DNA of 14,207 nucleotides from DATESZ01 sp035283845 (GTDB lineage Bacteria; Desulfobacterota; Syntrophia; Syntrophales; JACQWR01): contig DATESZ010000159.1 in assembly GCA_035283845.1 (NCBI GenBank), forward strand, positions 1 through 14,207. Direction: 5' to 3'. Both the position numbers and the translations under genes were made by a program. Of this stretch, positions 8,149-13,623 are shown piece after piece. Every line of letters begins with the position of its first letter. The first letter of the stretch is position 1. The notes beneath the pieces were generated by a model. The model saw nothing but the letters and a program-made list of their open reading frames with translations, did no database searches and had not been told where the DNA came from.

Positions 8149-8614
8149 AGCTCCGATTCTTTCCAAAATCATCATCCCAAGTAACCTTAAAATCAAAGGG
8201 TGGAAAGCACTCCTTCGAAAGTCCCAAAAGACAAGAAACCTCGCTGTCAGGTCCAATGCGTTCAGGGATATCGCTTCTACTGACATGTGCACAGTGCTCC
8301 TTTAAAGGCTTTCCACCCAACCATACTGTTACATTGTGAGCTTCAGCCTGACCGTTATTTCTAATCCAAAGCTTATAGCTAGATTTTCCACTTTTTCCAA
8401 TTCCAGCTCGAAGCTCCGCCATCTTAACTTGTTCTTTGGCTTCAATCTGTTCTTGCTCCTCGATTGCTACGAGTTTGCTTTGTATCTCTACAAGTTGGCT
8501 TTGCGTCCGGTTAGCTTGATTTTGGGTACGATGACTTGTGATAAAGGCAAGAATTGCTACCACTAGCGAGCCGATCGGGATAACAACACTAATCCATGCC
8601 GATATATCAGTCAT
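8126..8614 (-). CDS. membrane-anchored protein with coiled coil and C-terminal beta domain
   Basis: A 162-aa protein of unknown family. Residues 6-24 (AWISVVIPIGSLVVAILAF) form one transmembrane helix close to the N-terminus. Residues 30-68 are rich in Gln, Glu and Lys (SQLVEIQSKLVAIEEQEQIE) and likely form a coiled coil. The remainder, with KLWIRNNGQAEAHNVTVWLGG and FDFKVTWDDDFGKN, looks like a small beta-sandwich. The ATG at 8614 overlaps the preceding 18-aa ORF by 8 bases, with GGAGG 9 bases upstream. It sits immediately before the 263-aa gene, and the two may act as a pair. A membrane-bound partner of a cytoplasmic protein is a common arrangement in defence modules, but nothing here proves that. 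Confidence 0.75.
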   Translation of the reverse strand: MTDISAWISVVIPIGSLVVAILAFITSHRTQNQANRTQSQLVEIQSKLVAIEEQEQIEAKEQVKMAELRAGIGKSGKSSYKLWIRNNGQAEAHNVTVWLGGKPLKEHCAHVSRSDIPERIGPDSEVSCLLGLSKECFPPFDFKVTWDDDFGKNRSYGTTLTC

Positions 8615-8663
8615 ACCCCAGTGCCTCCAGGTTCTTTTTTATAATCGCTTCATGTGGAATCAT
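8607..8663 (-). CDS. 18-aa mini-ORF duplicating the HsdM C-terminus
   Basis: MIP followed by HEAIIKKNLEALGYD, then TGA. It matches the end of HsdM (LEATIKKNLKELGYGV) and of the 30-aa mini-ORF at 9528-9620. A purine-rich ribosome binding site (aggaaaaaggaaag) precedes the ATG. The GGAGG in the AAC-CTG-GAG-GC portion is the ribosome binding site for the membrane-protein gene, whose ATG overlaps this stop (gtATGACTGA). The frame is open further upstream to the GIY-YIG inverted repeat, so it could also be the end of a longer broken gene. Confidence 0.55.
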   Translation of the reverse strand: MIPHEAIIKKNLEALGYD

Positions 8664-8722
8664 TTTCTTTCCTTTTTCCTGTGGAAGCCTATCTGTCCGC
8701 GCTTCGGCTCGGGAGGCTTCAT

Positions 8723-8983
8723 CTACCCCGTTAGAGATAGGAAACGCTTGAGCCTGTTTTTCAGATATCGCTTCCCCATTCCGGTTTTTAAATATTTTTC
8801 TCTGGCCCTGGCGTCCTGCTCGTTCAAACAGGCTTCATAATATATGAGTTCAAAAGGGCCTCTGTTTTTTGTCGAAAACACCTTGCCCGTGTTGTGCTCG
8901 TTCAAGCGTTTCCGTAAATCACCGGTTGAACCGGTATAGAAACGCTTATCCTTCGTGCTCTGAATTATATAAGTGTAGAACAT
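8723..8983 (-). CDS. GIY-YIG single-domain nuclease
   Basis: An 86-aa minimal GIY-YIG endonuclease of the YhbQ/UPF0213 size class. YTYIIQ (residues 3-8) and FYTGST (17-22) form the GIY and YIG strands. Arg residues in DLRKRLNEHN and a Glu in YYEACLNEQDARAREKYLK fill the expected catalytic and helical positions. Members of this class are often orphan genes of unknown role, and some may mobilise themselves. The gene is exactly bracketed by a 15-bp inverted repeat (8724-8738 and 8992-9006), and its last residues (SLTG) are encoded within the repeat. Its start region overlaps the end of ORF6N by 19 bases. It appears to be inserted in the 3' end of that gene. Confidence 0.88.
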   Translation of the reverse strand: MFYTYIIQSTKDKRFYTGSTGDLRKRLNEHNTGKVFSTKNRGPFELIYYEACLNEQDARAREKYLKTGMGKRYLKNRLKRFLSLTG

Positions 8984-9006
8984 GGTCTAAAATCTCTAAC
9001 GGGGTA
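8724..9006. mobile_element. GIY-YIG cassette bounded by 15-bp inverted repeats
   Basis: taccccgttagagat at 8724-8738 and its perfect reverse complement atctctaacggggta at 8992-9006 enclose a single GIY-YIG gene, with almost no other DNA. The unit is 283 bp. The outer boundaries could extend slightly, because flanking DNA on the low side continues as open frame into the 18-aa tail ORF. I see no clear target-site duplication. The cassette cuts the ORF6N gene just after its usual FDAIREL segment. Confidence 0.65.
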
Positions 9007-9471
9007 AAGCTCCCGTATTGCATCAAAGACCACTTTGAACTGCGCATCGTATTTCTTCTCAAGGGCATCCAGCTTACGTGACAATTCCGCATTCGAGGCA
9101 AGCATCTGGCGGAGCCTCACAAACGCCCGCATGATTTCAATATTTACCTGAACGGCTCTTTGGCTGTTCAGAACGCCGGATAACATAGCTACGCCCTGTT
9201 CGGTAAAGGCATATGGAGTAGCGCGGCGCAAGCCTCCCCAACTTGAAGTCACAATCTGTGATTTCAAGTTGTCAAATTCCTCTTTGGTTAGCTGAAACAT
9301 GAAGTCTTCAGGGAAACGCTCAATGTTCCTTTTTACAGCTTGAACCAGAACGCGCGGTTCAACCCCGTAAAGTTCCGCAAGATCAGTGCTCAGCATGACC
9401 TTATGGCCGCGCAACAAATAAATGCGGTTTTCAATCCGCTCCATGGGGATAATAGAATGTTTATCCGTCAT
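8965..9471 (-). CDS. ORF6N domain protein, C-terminus altered by the GIY-YIG cassette
   Basis: A 168-aa ORF6N/KilA-N-related DNA-binding protein. These occur in phages and next to type I RM genes, where their role is unclear. The domain is plain in residues 8-100: IENRIYLLRGHKVMLSTDLAELYGV, VKRNIERFPEDFMFQLTKEE, ATPYAFTEQGVAMLSGVL. A helical tail follows (LDALEKKYDAQFKVVFDAIREL). Family members usually finish with a short basic tail after this point. Here the last residues (YPVRDFRPCSTLI) come from the inverted repeat and the start of the GIY-YIG gene, so the native end was replaced. The ATG at 9471 has GGAG/GAGG just upstream. It follows the 30-aa mini-ORF after 56 bp. Confidence 0.9.
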   Translation of the reverse strand: MTDKHSIIPMERIENRIYLLRGHKVMLSTDLAELYGVEPRVLVQAVKRNIERFPEDFMFQLTKEEFDNLKSQIVTSSWGGLRRATPYAFTEQGVAMLSGVLNSQRAVQVNIEIMRAFVRLRQMLASNAELSRKLDALEKKYDAQFKVVFDAIRELYPVRDFRPCSTLI

Positions 9472-9527
9472 GCCTCAGCTCCTGAAAACTTGATGTTCCA
9501 ATTTGGCGCCTCAAGTTGCCGAATCTA

Positions 9528-9620
9528 TTACCTACCATACCCCAGCGCCTCCAGGTTCTTTTTGATGGTTGCTTCGAGCTTATCCGACTCGGCAAGCTGT
9601 TTTTGCGGTTCCACTGTCAT
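9528..9620 (-). CDS. 30-aa mini-ORF duplicating the HsdM C-terminus
   Basis: The product ends LEATIKKNLEALGYGR, preceded by QLAESDK; HsdM ends LEATIKKNLKELGYGV preceded by FSESDK. At DNA level 40 bases (9553-9592) are identical to 11217-11256 at the real hsdM end. It has its own ATG with an agagg ribosome binding site. Inside it, GGAGG lies 9 bases before an overlapping ATG at 9538. It is either a relic left when the Fic block entered, or a translated peptide that could mimic the HsdM segment. It is not an intact methyltransferase. Confidence 0.6.
   Translation of the reverse strand: MTVEPQKQLAESDKLEATIKKNLEALGYGR
9553..9592. repeat. 40-bp direct repeat, copy 1 (hsdM end duplicate)
   Basis: Identical over 40 bases to 11217-11256. 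The two copies lie in direct orientation about 1.66 kb apart and enclose fic plus the 190-bp MITE-like element. Homologous recombination between them would excise fic and rebuild an hsdM end. Confidence 0.85.
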
Positions 9621-9677
9621 TTTTCCTCTTTCTCCCTGAAAACCCTAATTATTAAAACCCCATTCCATCGGTCATCC

Positions 9678-10793
9678 TTACACAACCGTTTTCCCTTCAC
9701 ACAGATTTATGAGCTCTGCAAGTGCTAGGATCTGTGCGCGCCTGCCACTACCTTCCTTGATGACCTTTAAAATGCCCGCCTCTCGAAGCGTGCGAAGTAA
9801 ATGTGCGACGGCCTGCCGACTCGGCTTAGCACCTGTGGGAAACTGCATGTGGGTACTCTGGAAAATAGGCCGTTCGAATATCTGATCAAGAAGGGGCACA
9901 GCGTACTGCGAGTGGGTAAGATCAATAACGCGCGCCTTCAGCTTTTCGTATAACTCCATAATTGCCCGCGCTTTGGCGGCATTCTCGTGCGCCTGCTTAT
10001 CGAGGGCCTTCAGGAAGAATTCGATCCAACGGTTCCACGCGTCCTCCGCCTTGCCAATGGCGCGGAGGCTGGAGATATATTCATCCCTATGCCCCTCAAG
10101 GTACGCAGAAAGATAGAACAGCGGGCGGGAAAGCAGTTTCTTTTCGTAAAGAAAAATGGGAATAAGTATGCGGCCAATACGGCCGTTGCCGTCAAGAAAC
10201 GGATGTATAATCTCAAATTGTGCATGAACAATAGCAAGTTGAACGAGTGGATCGGGGCGGTCCGTATGATAATATTTCTCCCAGTTATCAAGATACTCCA
10301 TAACAAGCATTGGGCCTGGAGGCACAAATTCAGCCTGTTCTATCGGAGCGTCAGGTGGACCGACCCAGTTCTGTGTCTTACGGAATTGTCCACGTCCCTT
10401 GTTCCTCCCACGTACGCTGTCAAGAAGAATGGCATGGAGTTCGAGAAGGAGATTCAGGTTAAAAGGCCGAGTTCCCAATTCCGTTTCTGTACGACGTAGT
10501 GCCCTGCGGTAATTGATGATCTCCTTGATATCGAGCTTGCGGGATTCCTGCTCCGGTTCCTCTCCAGCCTCAAATTTGAGCACCTCCCCGAAAGTTGCCT
10601 GTGTACCCTCAATCCTTGAAGAGAGCACAGCCTCCTGTGTCGTCAAAGGCGAGAGCAAAATATCAGGATTTGGAACTCCATAGAGTACGCCATCGTAGCT
10701 GGCAATGGAACGGTTTGCCCTCCCGATCAATGGGATAAGAGGTTCCCATTTTACCTCCTTCAACGGAAGTTTTTGAGGTATAAAGGGTTTCAT
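9678..10793 (-). CDS. Fic family AMP-transferase with N-terminal inhibitory motif
   Basis: A 371-aa Fic protein, predicted to transfer AMP from ATP to a target protein hydroxyl. The catalytic loop HPFLDGNGRIGR (residues 197-208) is complete, including the catalytic His and the GNGR anion-binding site. An N-terminal inhibitory helix carries SSRIEG (58-63), matching (S/T)xxxE(G/N), so it is a self-inhibited class II-type enzyme that would stay off until relieved. The C-terminal 90 residues look like a winged helix-turn-helix (PSRQAVAHLLRTLREAGILKVI). This suggests DNA binding or autoregulation. It lies between hsdM and hsdS, a place where accessory genes of type I RM loci often sit. It is bounded by 40-bp direct repeats of the hsdM end. 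The target protein is unknown. Confidence 0.94.
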   Translation of the reverse strand: MKPFIPQKLPLKEVKWEPLIPLIGRANRSIASYDGVLYGVPNPDILLSPLTTQEAVLSSRIEGTQATFGEVLKFEAGEEPEQESRKLDIKEIINYRRALRRTETELGTRPFNLNLLLELHAILLDSVRGRNKGRGQFRKTQNWVGPPDAPIEQAEFVPPGPMLVMEYLDNWEKYYHTDRPDPLVQLAIVHAQFEIIHPFLDGNGRIGRILIPIFLYEKKLLSRPLFYLSAYLEGHRDEYISSLRAIGKAEDAWNRWIEFFLKALDKQAHENAAKARAIMELYEKLKARVIDLTHSQYAVPLLDQIFERPIFQSTHMQFPTGAKPSRQAVAHLLRTLREAGILKVIKEGSGRRAQILALAELINLCEGKTVV

Positions 10794-10995
10794 TTTGTGT
10801 AACGTTAAAAAGCAATTAATAAATTAGTGTAAAGTGAAACCAGTTTTACTATACACAAGATTTTTGTGTTTATCCAGTAAGATAAGAGGTCTGCTTCCGG
10901 GTTAGTTCGATACTCTGTTTTTTAGGGCCTTGAATTGCAATCTTTTTAGTCGCGCAACAAGTCTTTTGCGCAATTTTAGGTTCAATTTATAATCC
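10794..10995. other. fic upstream region without recognised genes
   Basis: AT-rich leader between fic and the MITE-like element. On the minus strand several TTTACAC / TTACAC / GTGTA fragments cluster within 60 bp of the fic ATG and could be a promoter or operator, but I cannot assign a good -35/-10 pair. No strong Shine-Dalgarno sequence precedes the fic ATG. Confidence 0.35.
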
Positions 10996-11185
10996 GAGAC
11001 CTCTGCAAAAGGCTCTAGATGTCGTTCTTGTAGCCGCAGGTTTTAACCTGCGTATATACAGACTAAAGCCTGCGTGCGCAAGCTAAAGCTTGCGGCTACT
11101 ACGAATTACGAATTTTTCATTTTGTCGTTCCCACAAAAACGAGAATCTTAGGGAGCCCGTAAAGAAGTAGTTTTGCAGAGGTCTA
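10996..11185. mobile_element. 190-bp MITE-like element after hsdM
   Basis: agacctctgcaaaa at 10997-11010 and its perfect reverse complement at 11171-11184 form 14-bp terminal inverted repeats. aatcc occurs immediately outside at both ends (10991-10995 and 11186-11190), consistent with a 5-bp target-site duplication if one mismatched terminal base is counted in the element. No ORF is inside. The middle holds a folded block: outer stem gtagccgca/tgcggctac (11030-11099), enclosing hairpins 11035-11052 (cgcaggtt/aacctgcg) and 11078-11093 (gcaagct/agcttgc). It begins a few bases past the hsdM stop and separates hsdM from fic. Confidence 0.65.
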
Positions 11186-11191
11186 AATCCC

Positions 11192-12433
11192 TTATACGCC
11201 ATACCCCAACTCCTTAAGGTTCTTTTTGATGGTTGCTTCGAGCTTATCCGACTCGGAAAACTGCTGGCGGAGTTGAGCCGTCAACCGATCCATTTTTTCC
11301 TTGAACGGCTCGCCGCCTGCCTCGACCTCCTCGGCCCCTACGTAGCGGCCGGGTGTGAGTACATAGCCATGCTCCTTGATGTCCTCAGTCTTTGCGCCCT
11401 TGCAGAAGCCCGGCACATCCTCATACTTGCCTGCCCCCTTCTCGCCACGCCATGCATGGTAGGTTGAGGCAATCCTTGCAATCTCCTCATCCGAAAGGTC
11501 GCGGTGGACGCGGTCTACCAGGTAGCCCATCTTGCGGGCGTCAATGAACAATACCTCGCCCCTTCGGTCTCGGTAACCCTCACCTCTAGTCCCTCTCCCA
11601 CTGGGAGAGGGTGGCCGAAGGCCGGGTGAGGGTTTGCCTGACTTGTTCCGGCAAATAAACCACAGACAGGCCGGAATCTGCGTTGTGTAGAAGAGCTGAC
11701 CGGGGAGTGCGATCATGCAGTCCACAAGGTTAGCCTCGATTATGTTCTTTCGAATCTCAAACTCTGCGGTGGTGCTCGTGGACATGGAGCCGTTGGCCAG
11801 CACGAACCCTGTTATGCCGTTGGGCGCGATGTGGTGGATGAAGTGCTGAATCCATGCGTAGTTGGCGTTGTTGACCGGAGGGATGCCGTACTTCCAGCGA
11901 GCGTCCTCGCGCAGTCGTTCACCGCCCCACGCGCTCATGTTGAACGGCGGATTGGCCAGGAGGAAGTCGGCCTTGAGGTCCTTGTGCAGGTCGTTGTGAA
12001 AGCTGTCGGCGTTTTGGCCACCGAGGTTAATGTCAATGCTGCGAATGGCCAGGTTCATCTTGGCAAGACGCCAGGTGATGTAGTTGGACTCTTGACCATA
12101 GATGCTGATATCGCCCACACGGCCGCCGTGGGCGGTCACGAACTCTTCGGACTGGACAAACATGCCGCCTGAGCCGCAGCAGGGGTCGAAGACGCGGCCT
12201 CTGTAGGGTTCTATCATCTCTACCAAAAGCCTGACCACGCACCGGGGCGTATAAAACTCACCGCCTGATTTGCCCTCTGCGGCCGCAAATCTGCCGAGGA
12301 AATATTCGTAGACGCGGCCGAGGATATCCTTGGAGCGGTTCTCTTTGTCGCCAAGTCCGATAGTCCCGATTAAATCGATTACCTCGCCAAGGCGGTGTTT
12401 ATCGAGGGCAGGGCGGGAGTAGTCCTTCGGCAA
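11192..12433 (-). CDS. hsdM: HsdM (type I adenine methyltransferase), C-terminal three-quarters, frame-shifted from its start
   Basis: This reading frame holds the catalytic part of the M subunit, which makes N6-methyladenine and forms M2S with HsdS. GEFYTPRCVV precedes motif I (VFDPCCGSGG), GQESNYITWRLAKMNL follows, and motif IV is ANPPFNMSAW, the NPPF active site. A palindromic repeat inserts about 20 residues (PSPGLRPPSPSGRGTRGEG) between LWFICRNKSG and RDRRGEVLFIDARKMG. The end is LEATIKKNLKELGYGV. The nominal start near 12433 is a TTG inside the gene; homology continues upstream (GVLPKDYSRPAL) in the frame of the N-terminal piece. Restoring one base near 12437-12446 would give a normal protein of about 533 aa. 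Confidence 0.93.
   Translation of the reverse strand: MPKDYSRPALDKHRLGEVIDLIGTIGLGDKENRSKDILGRVYEYFLGRFAAAEGKSGGEFYTPRCVVRLLVEMIEPYRGRVFDPCCGSGGMFVQSEEFVTAHGGRVGDISIYGQESNYITWRLAKMNLAIRSIDINLGGQNADSFHNDLHKDLKADFLLANPPFNMSAWGGERLREDARWKYGIPPVNNANYAWIQHFIHHIAPNGITGFVLANGSMSTSTTAEFEIRKNIIEANLVDCMIALPGQLFYTTQIPACLWFICRNKSGKPSPGLRPPSPSGRGTRGEGYRDRRGEVLFIDARKMGYLVDRVHRDLSDEEIARIASTYHAWRGEKGAGKYEDVPGFCKGAKTEDIKEHGYVLTPGRYVGAEEVEAGGEPFKEKMDRLTAQLRQQFSESDKLEATIKKNLKELGYGV
11217..11256. repeat. 40-bp direct repeat, copy 2 (true hsdM end)
   Basis: Part of the hsdM 3' coding end, identical to 9553-9592. The adjoining bases encode NLKELGYGV and contain AAGGAG followed by an out-of-frame ATGGCG, the remains of the ancestral start overlap with the next gene. 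Confidence 0.85.
11576..11634. repeat. palindromic GC-rich repeat inside hsdM
   Basis: Core palindrome at 11591-11611, identical over 21 bp to the core inside hsdR at 3172-3192. The flanks accctcacc and gggtgagggtt are also shared. It sits in frame in a loop of HsdM just before the conserved RDRRGEVLFIDARK strand. Confidence 0.87.
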
Positions 12434-12792
12434 AACACCCTTAGCGAAGGGTTCTCTTTCTCGATGGCCACCATCGCATCATCAATGAGCCTTCCGATGG
12501 TGGGCTGCTTTGCGCCGTCCTGGAGTCTGGACCAGCGGGCCTCTTTCGGCACCCAGAAGATATTAGCAGCAGCGTATTCGTCTCGGTCCTCGGGGTCTGT
12601 GTATTCGGTCTTCTGTTTGGCTTCCAGTTCCCCATATTTTTCCTGGAAGGCGTCAGAGATGTACTTCAGGAAGATTAGGCCGAGTACGACATGCTTGTAC
12701 TCGGAGGCGTCCATGTGCCCCCGCAGCTTGTCTGCTGCAGCCCAGAGCTTTTCCTCGAATCCGAGGTTGGCGCCGTTGTTAGCCTTTGCCAT
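12379..12792 (-). CDS. hsdM: HsdM N-terminal piece (frameshifted)
   Basis: ATG at 12792 with an upstream AGAGGGGGTG ribosome binding site. It encodes the HsdM N-terminal helical domain: LGFEEKLWAAADKLRGHMDASEYKHVVLGLIFLKYISDAF, then YAAANIFWVPKEARWSRLQ and IGRLIDDAMVAIEKENPSL. Homology ends there. The remaining residues up to the TAG-type stop (RVFCRRTTPALPS...) are out-of-frame. The conserved continuation KGVLPKDYSRPAL is in the next frame, matching loss of one A in a CTAAAGGG-like stretch. The gene is either a recent pseudogene, a sequencing or assembly error, or less likely a recoded gene. It is the first gene of the RM operon. Confidence 0.9.
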   Translation of the reverse strand: MAKANNGANLGFEEKLWAAADKLRGHMDASEYKHVVLGLIFLKYISDAFQEKYGELEAKQKTEYTDPEDRDEYAAANIFWVPKEARWSRLQDGAKQPTIGRLIDDAMVAIEKENPSLRVFCRRTTPALPSINTALAR

Positions 12793-12822
12793 GGCTTAAC
12801 ACCCCCTCTCTCCAAGTTGTGG

Positions 12823-12836
12823 CGGCTCTTGAGCCG
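12823..12836. promoter_or_regulatory. palindrome in the hsdM leader
   Basis: cggctcttgagccg has 6-bp perfect arms around a 2-base centre, about 30 bp upstream of the hsdM ATG. It could be an operator or a short RNA hairpin. No controller gene is visible in the window, so its role is guesswork. Confidence 0.3.
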
Positions 12837-12886
12837 TCTATCGGCGGCATCCATATAAAACCCCCGTGACGCCTGTACAGAGGAGT

Positions 12887-12915
12887 ATACTACAGATTTT
12901 TAGGCCATAAAACAA
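12887..12915 (-). promoter_or_regulatory. sigma70-like promoter for hsdM
   Basis: On the minus strand TTGTTT (12915-12910) and TAGTAT (12892-12887) are separated by exactly 17 bases, about 95 bp before the hsdM ATG. It is the best promoter match in the gap and would start the RM operon. It lies outside the 298-bp inverted-repeat element. Confidence 0.45.
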
Positions 12916-12939
12916 CATTTTCAGTTAAGTGATATTACT

Positions 12940-13237
12940 CAACTTACGACAAATCTCAGGTGGGCAAAAAGTGGGTAGAACTCATCTAAAATCGTACAAA
13001 TTGGGACAATTGAGGCAAGTCAAATTTTGATGTAAAAAAGGAGTGGCAATGTATTATGCTGTTACACCTTGACTTGCGGAAACCAGTTCTCTTTGCGTCT
13101 CGAACGCCACGCTCTACAGGGCTGAGTTACACCCAGGACCTTTACTAACAAGGATTACAACTGCATGTGTTTGGCCTAAGAGCCCGTTAGATAGGCAGAT
13201 TGAACAGTATTTATAACCCTGCATTTGTCGTAAGTTG
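12940..13237. mobile_element. 298-bp inverted-repeat element, possible deleted IS or MITE
   Basis: caacttacgacaaat at 12940-12954 and its perfect reverse complement at 13223-13237 form 15-bp terminal repeats. Similarity continues inward as CAGG. No long ORF is inside, but on the plus strand aaggagtggca precedes ATG at about 13050 opening a 7-codon frame (MYYAVTP), which could be the remnant start of a deleted transposase gene. No clear target-site duplication is seen. It fills most of the acp-hsdM gap, the boundary between housekeeping DNA and the RM locus. Confidence 0.5.
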
Positions 13238-13285
13238 CCCAGAATTTTCTTGAGATACCTTCACGCTCATAGTCCTTTCATATTT

Positions 13286-13306
13286 TCTCTTGGTAGAGAC
13301 AAGAGA
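13286..13306. other. hairpin downstream of acp
   Basis: tctcttg and caagaga form a 7-bp stem with a 7-base loop, 40 bp past the acp stop. There is no T-run on either strand, so it is at most a weak terminator. Confidence 0.3.
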
Positions 13307-13347
13307 TACAGACAAGACTATTTGAAAATGTTCTTGGAAAAGTGGAA

Positions 13348-13623
13348 TCAACTAGTCCTATTTGCAGATTTCATTTCAAGTTTTTCTTTTAACAGATTAA
13401 CCATCTTTTGCACTGTCAAATTTTTACTTGCTTCTTCATTAGAAACTTCCACATCGAAATGCGATTCGATACCAAACAATATGTTTATCATTTCGGCAGA
13501 ATCTGCGCCGATATCATTCGCGATATCCGAATCATCGGATATATCTTTGGGTTTTATCTTGAGTTCCTGTGATATTATTTCTCGCAGTGCTTCTCTGATT
13601 GAATCTTCTGTGAAATTTTGCAT
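13348..13623 (-). CDS. acpP: acyl carrier protein
   Basis: A 91-aa acyl carrier protein for type II fatty acid synthesis, acting in the cytoplasm. The attachment site for 4'-phosphopantetheine is Ser42 in IGADSAEMINILFGIE, and the four-helix pattern is intact (SIREALREIISQEL, the DSA helix, the last helix VQKMVNLLKEKL). I choose ATG at 13623, giving MQNFTED, because GGGGAGGG lies just before it. An upstream in-frame TTG at 13638 would place that ribosome binding site inside the gene. It lies 99 bp after the fabF end on the same strand, and the two probably form an operon. The pairing suggests a dedicated or second fatty-acid set, since the usual order around acpP is acpP then fabF. Confidence 0.93.
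   Translation of the reverse strand: MQNFTEDSIREALREIISQELKIKPKDISDDSDIANDIGADSAEMINILFGIESHFDVEVSNEEASKNLTVQKMVNLLKEKLEMKSANRTS

Noticed and set aside
8149..8292. upstream extension of the 35-aa ORF to an 83-aa protein
   Set aside because: This part overlaps the membrane-protein gene, which has a better start and protein-like features, so only the short form is kept.
9987..10499. 170-codon plus-strand ORF
   Set aside because: It is antisense to the clearly recognisable Fic gene and its translation has no family-like features.
11030..11099. tRNA-like cloverleaf
   Set aside because: The outer stem plus hairpins give a cloverleaf look, but there is no T-loop, anticodon-loop pattern or CCA-adjacent acceptor; it is a repeat fold.
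3155..11634. CRISPR array
   Set aside because: The repeats are palindromic, unevenly spaced, lie inside coding genes and have no unique spacers of uniform length; no cas genes are seen.
12431..12433. TTG as a genuine start of a shorter HsdM
   Set aside because: HsdM homology continues without a break upstream in the alternative frame and no ribosome binding site precedes the TTG.
12437..12446. programmed frameshift in hsdM
   Set aside because: The site lacks a clear slippery heptamer plus stimulatory structure; a base loss or sequencing error is simpler.
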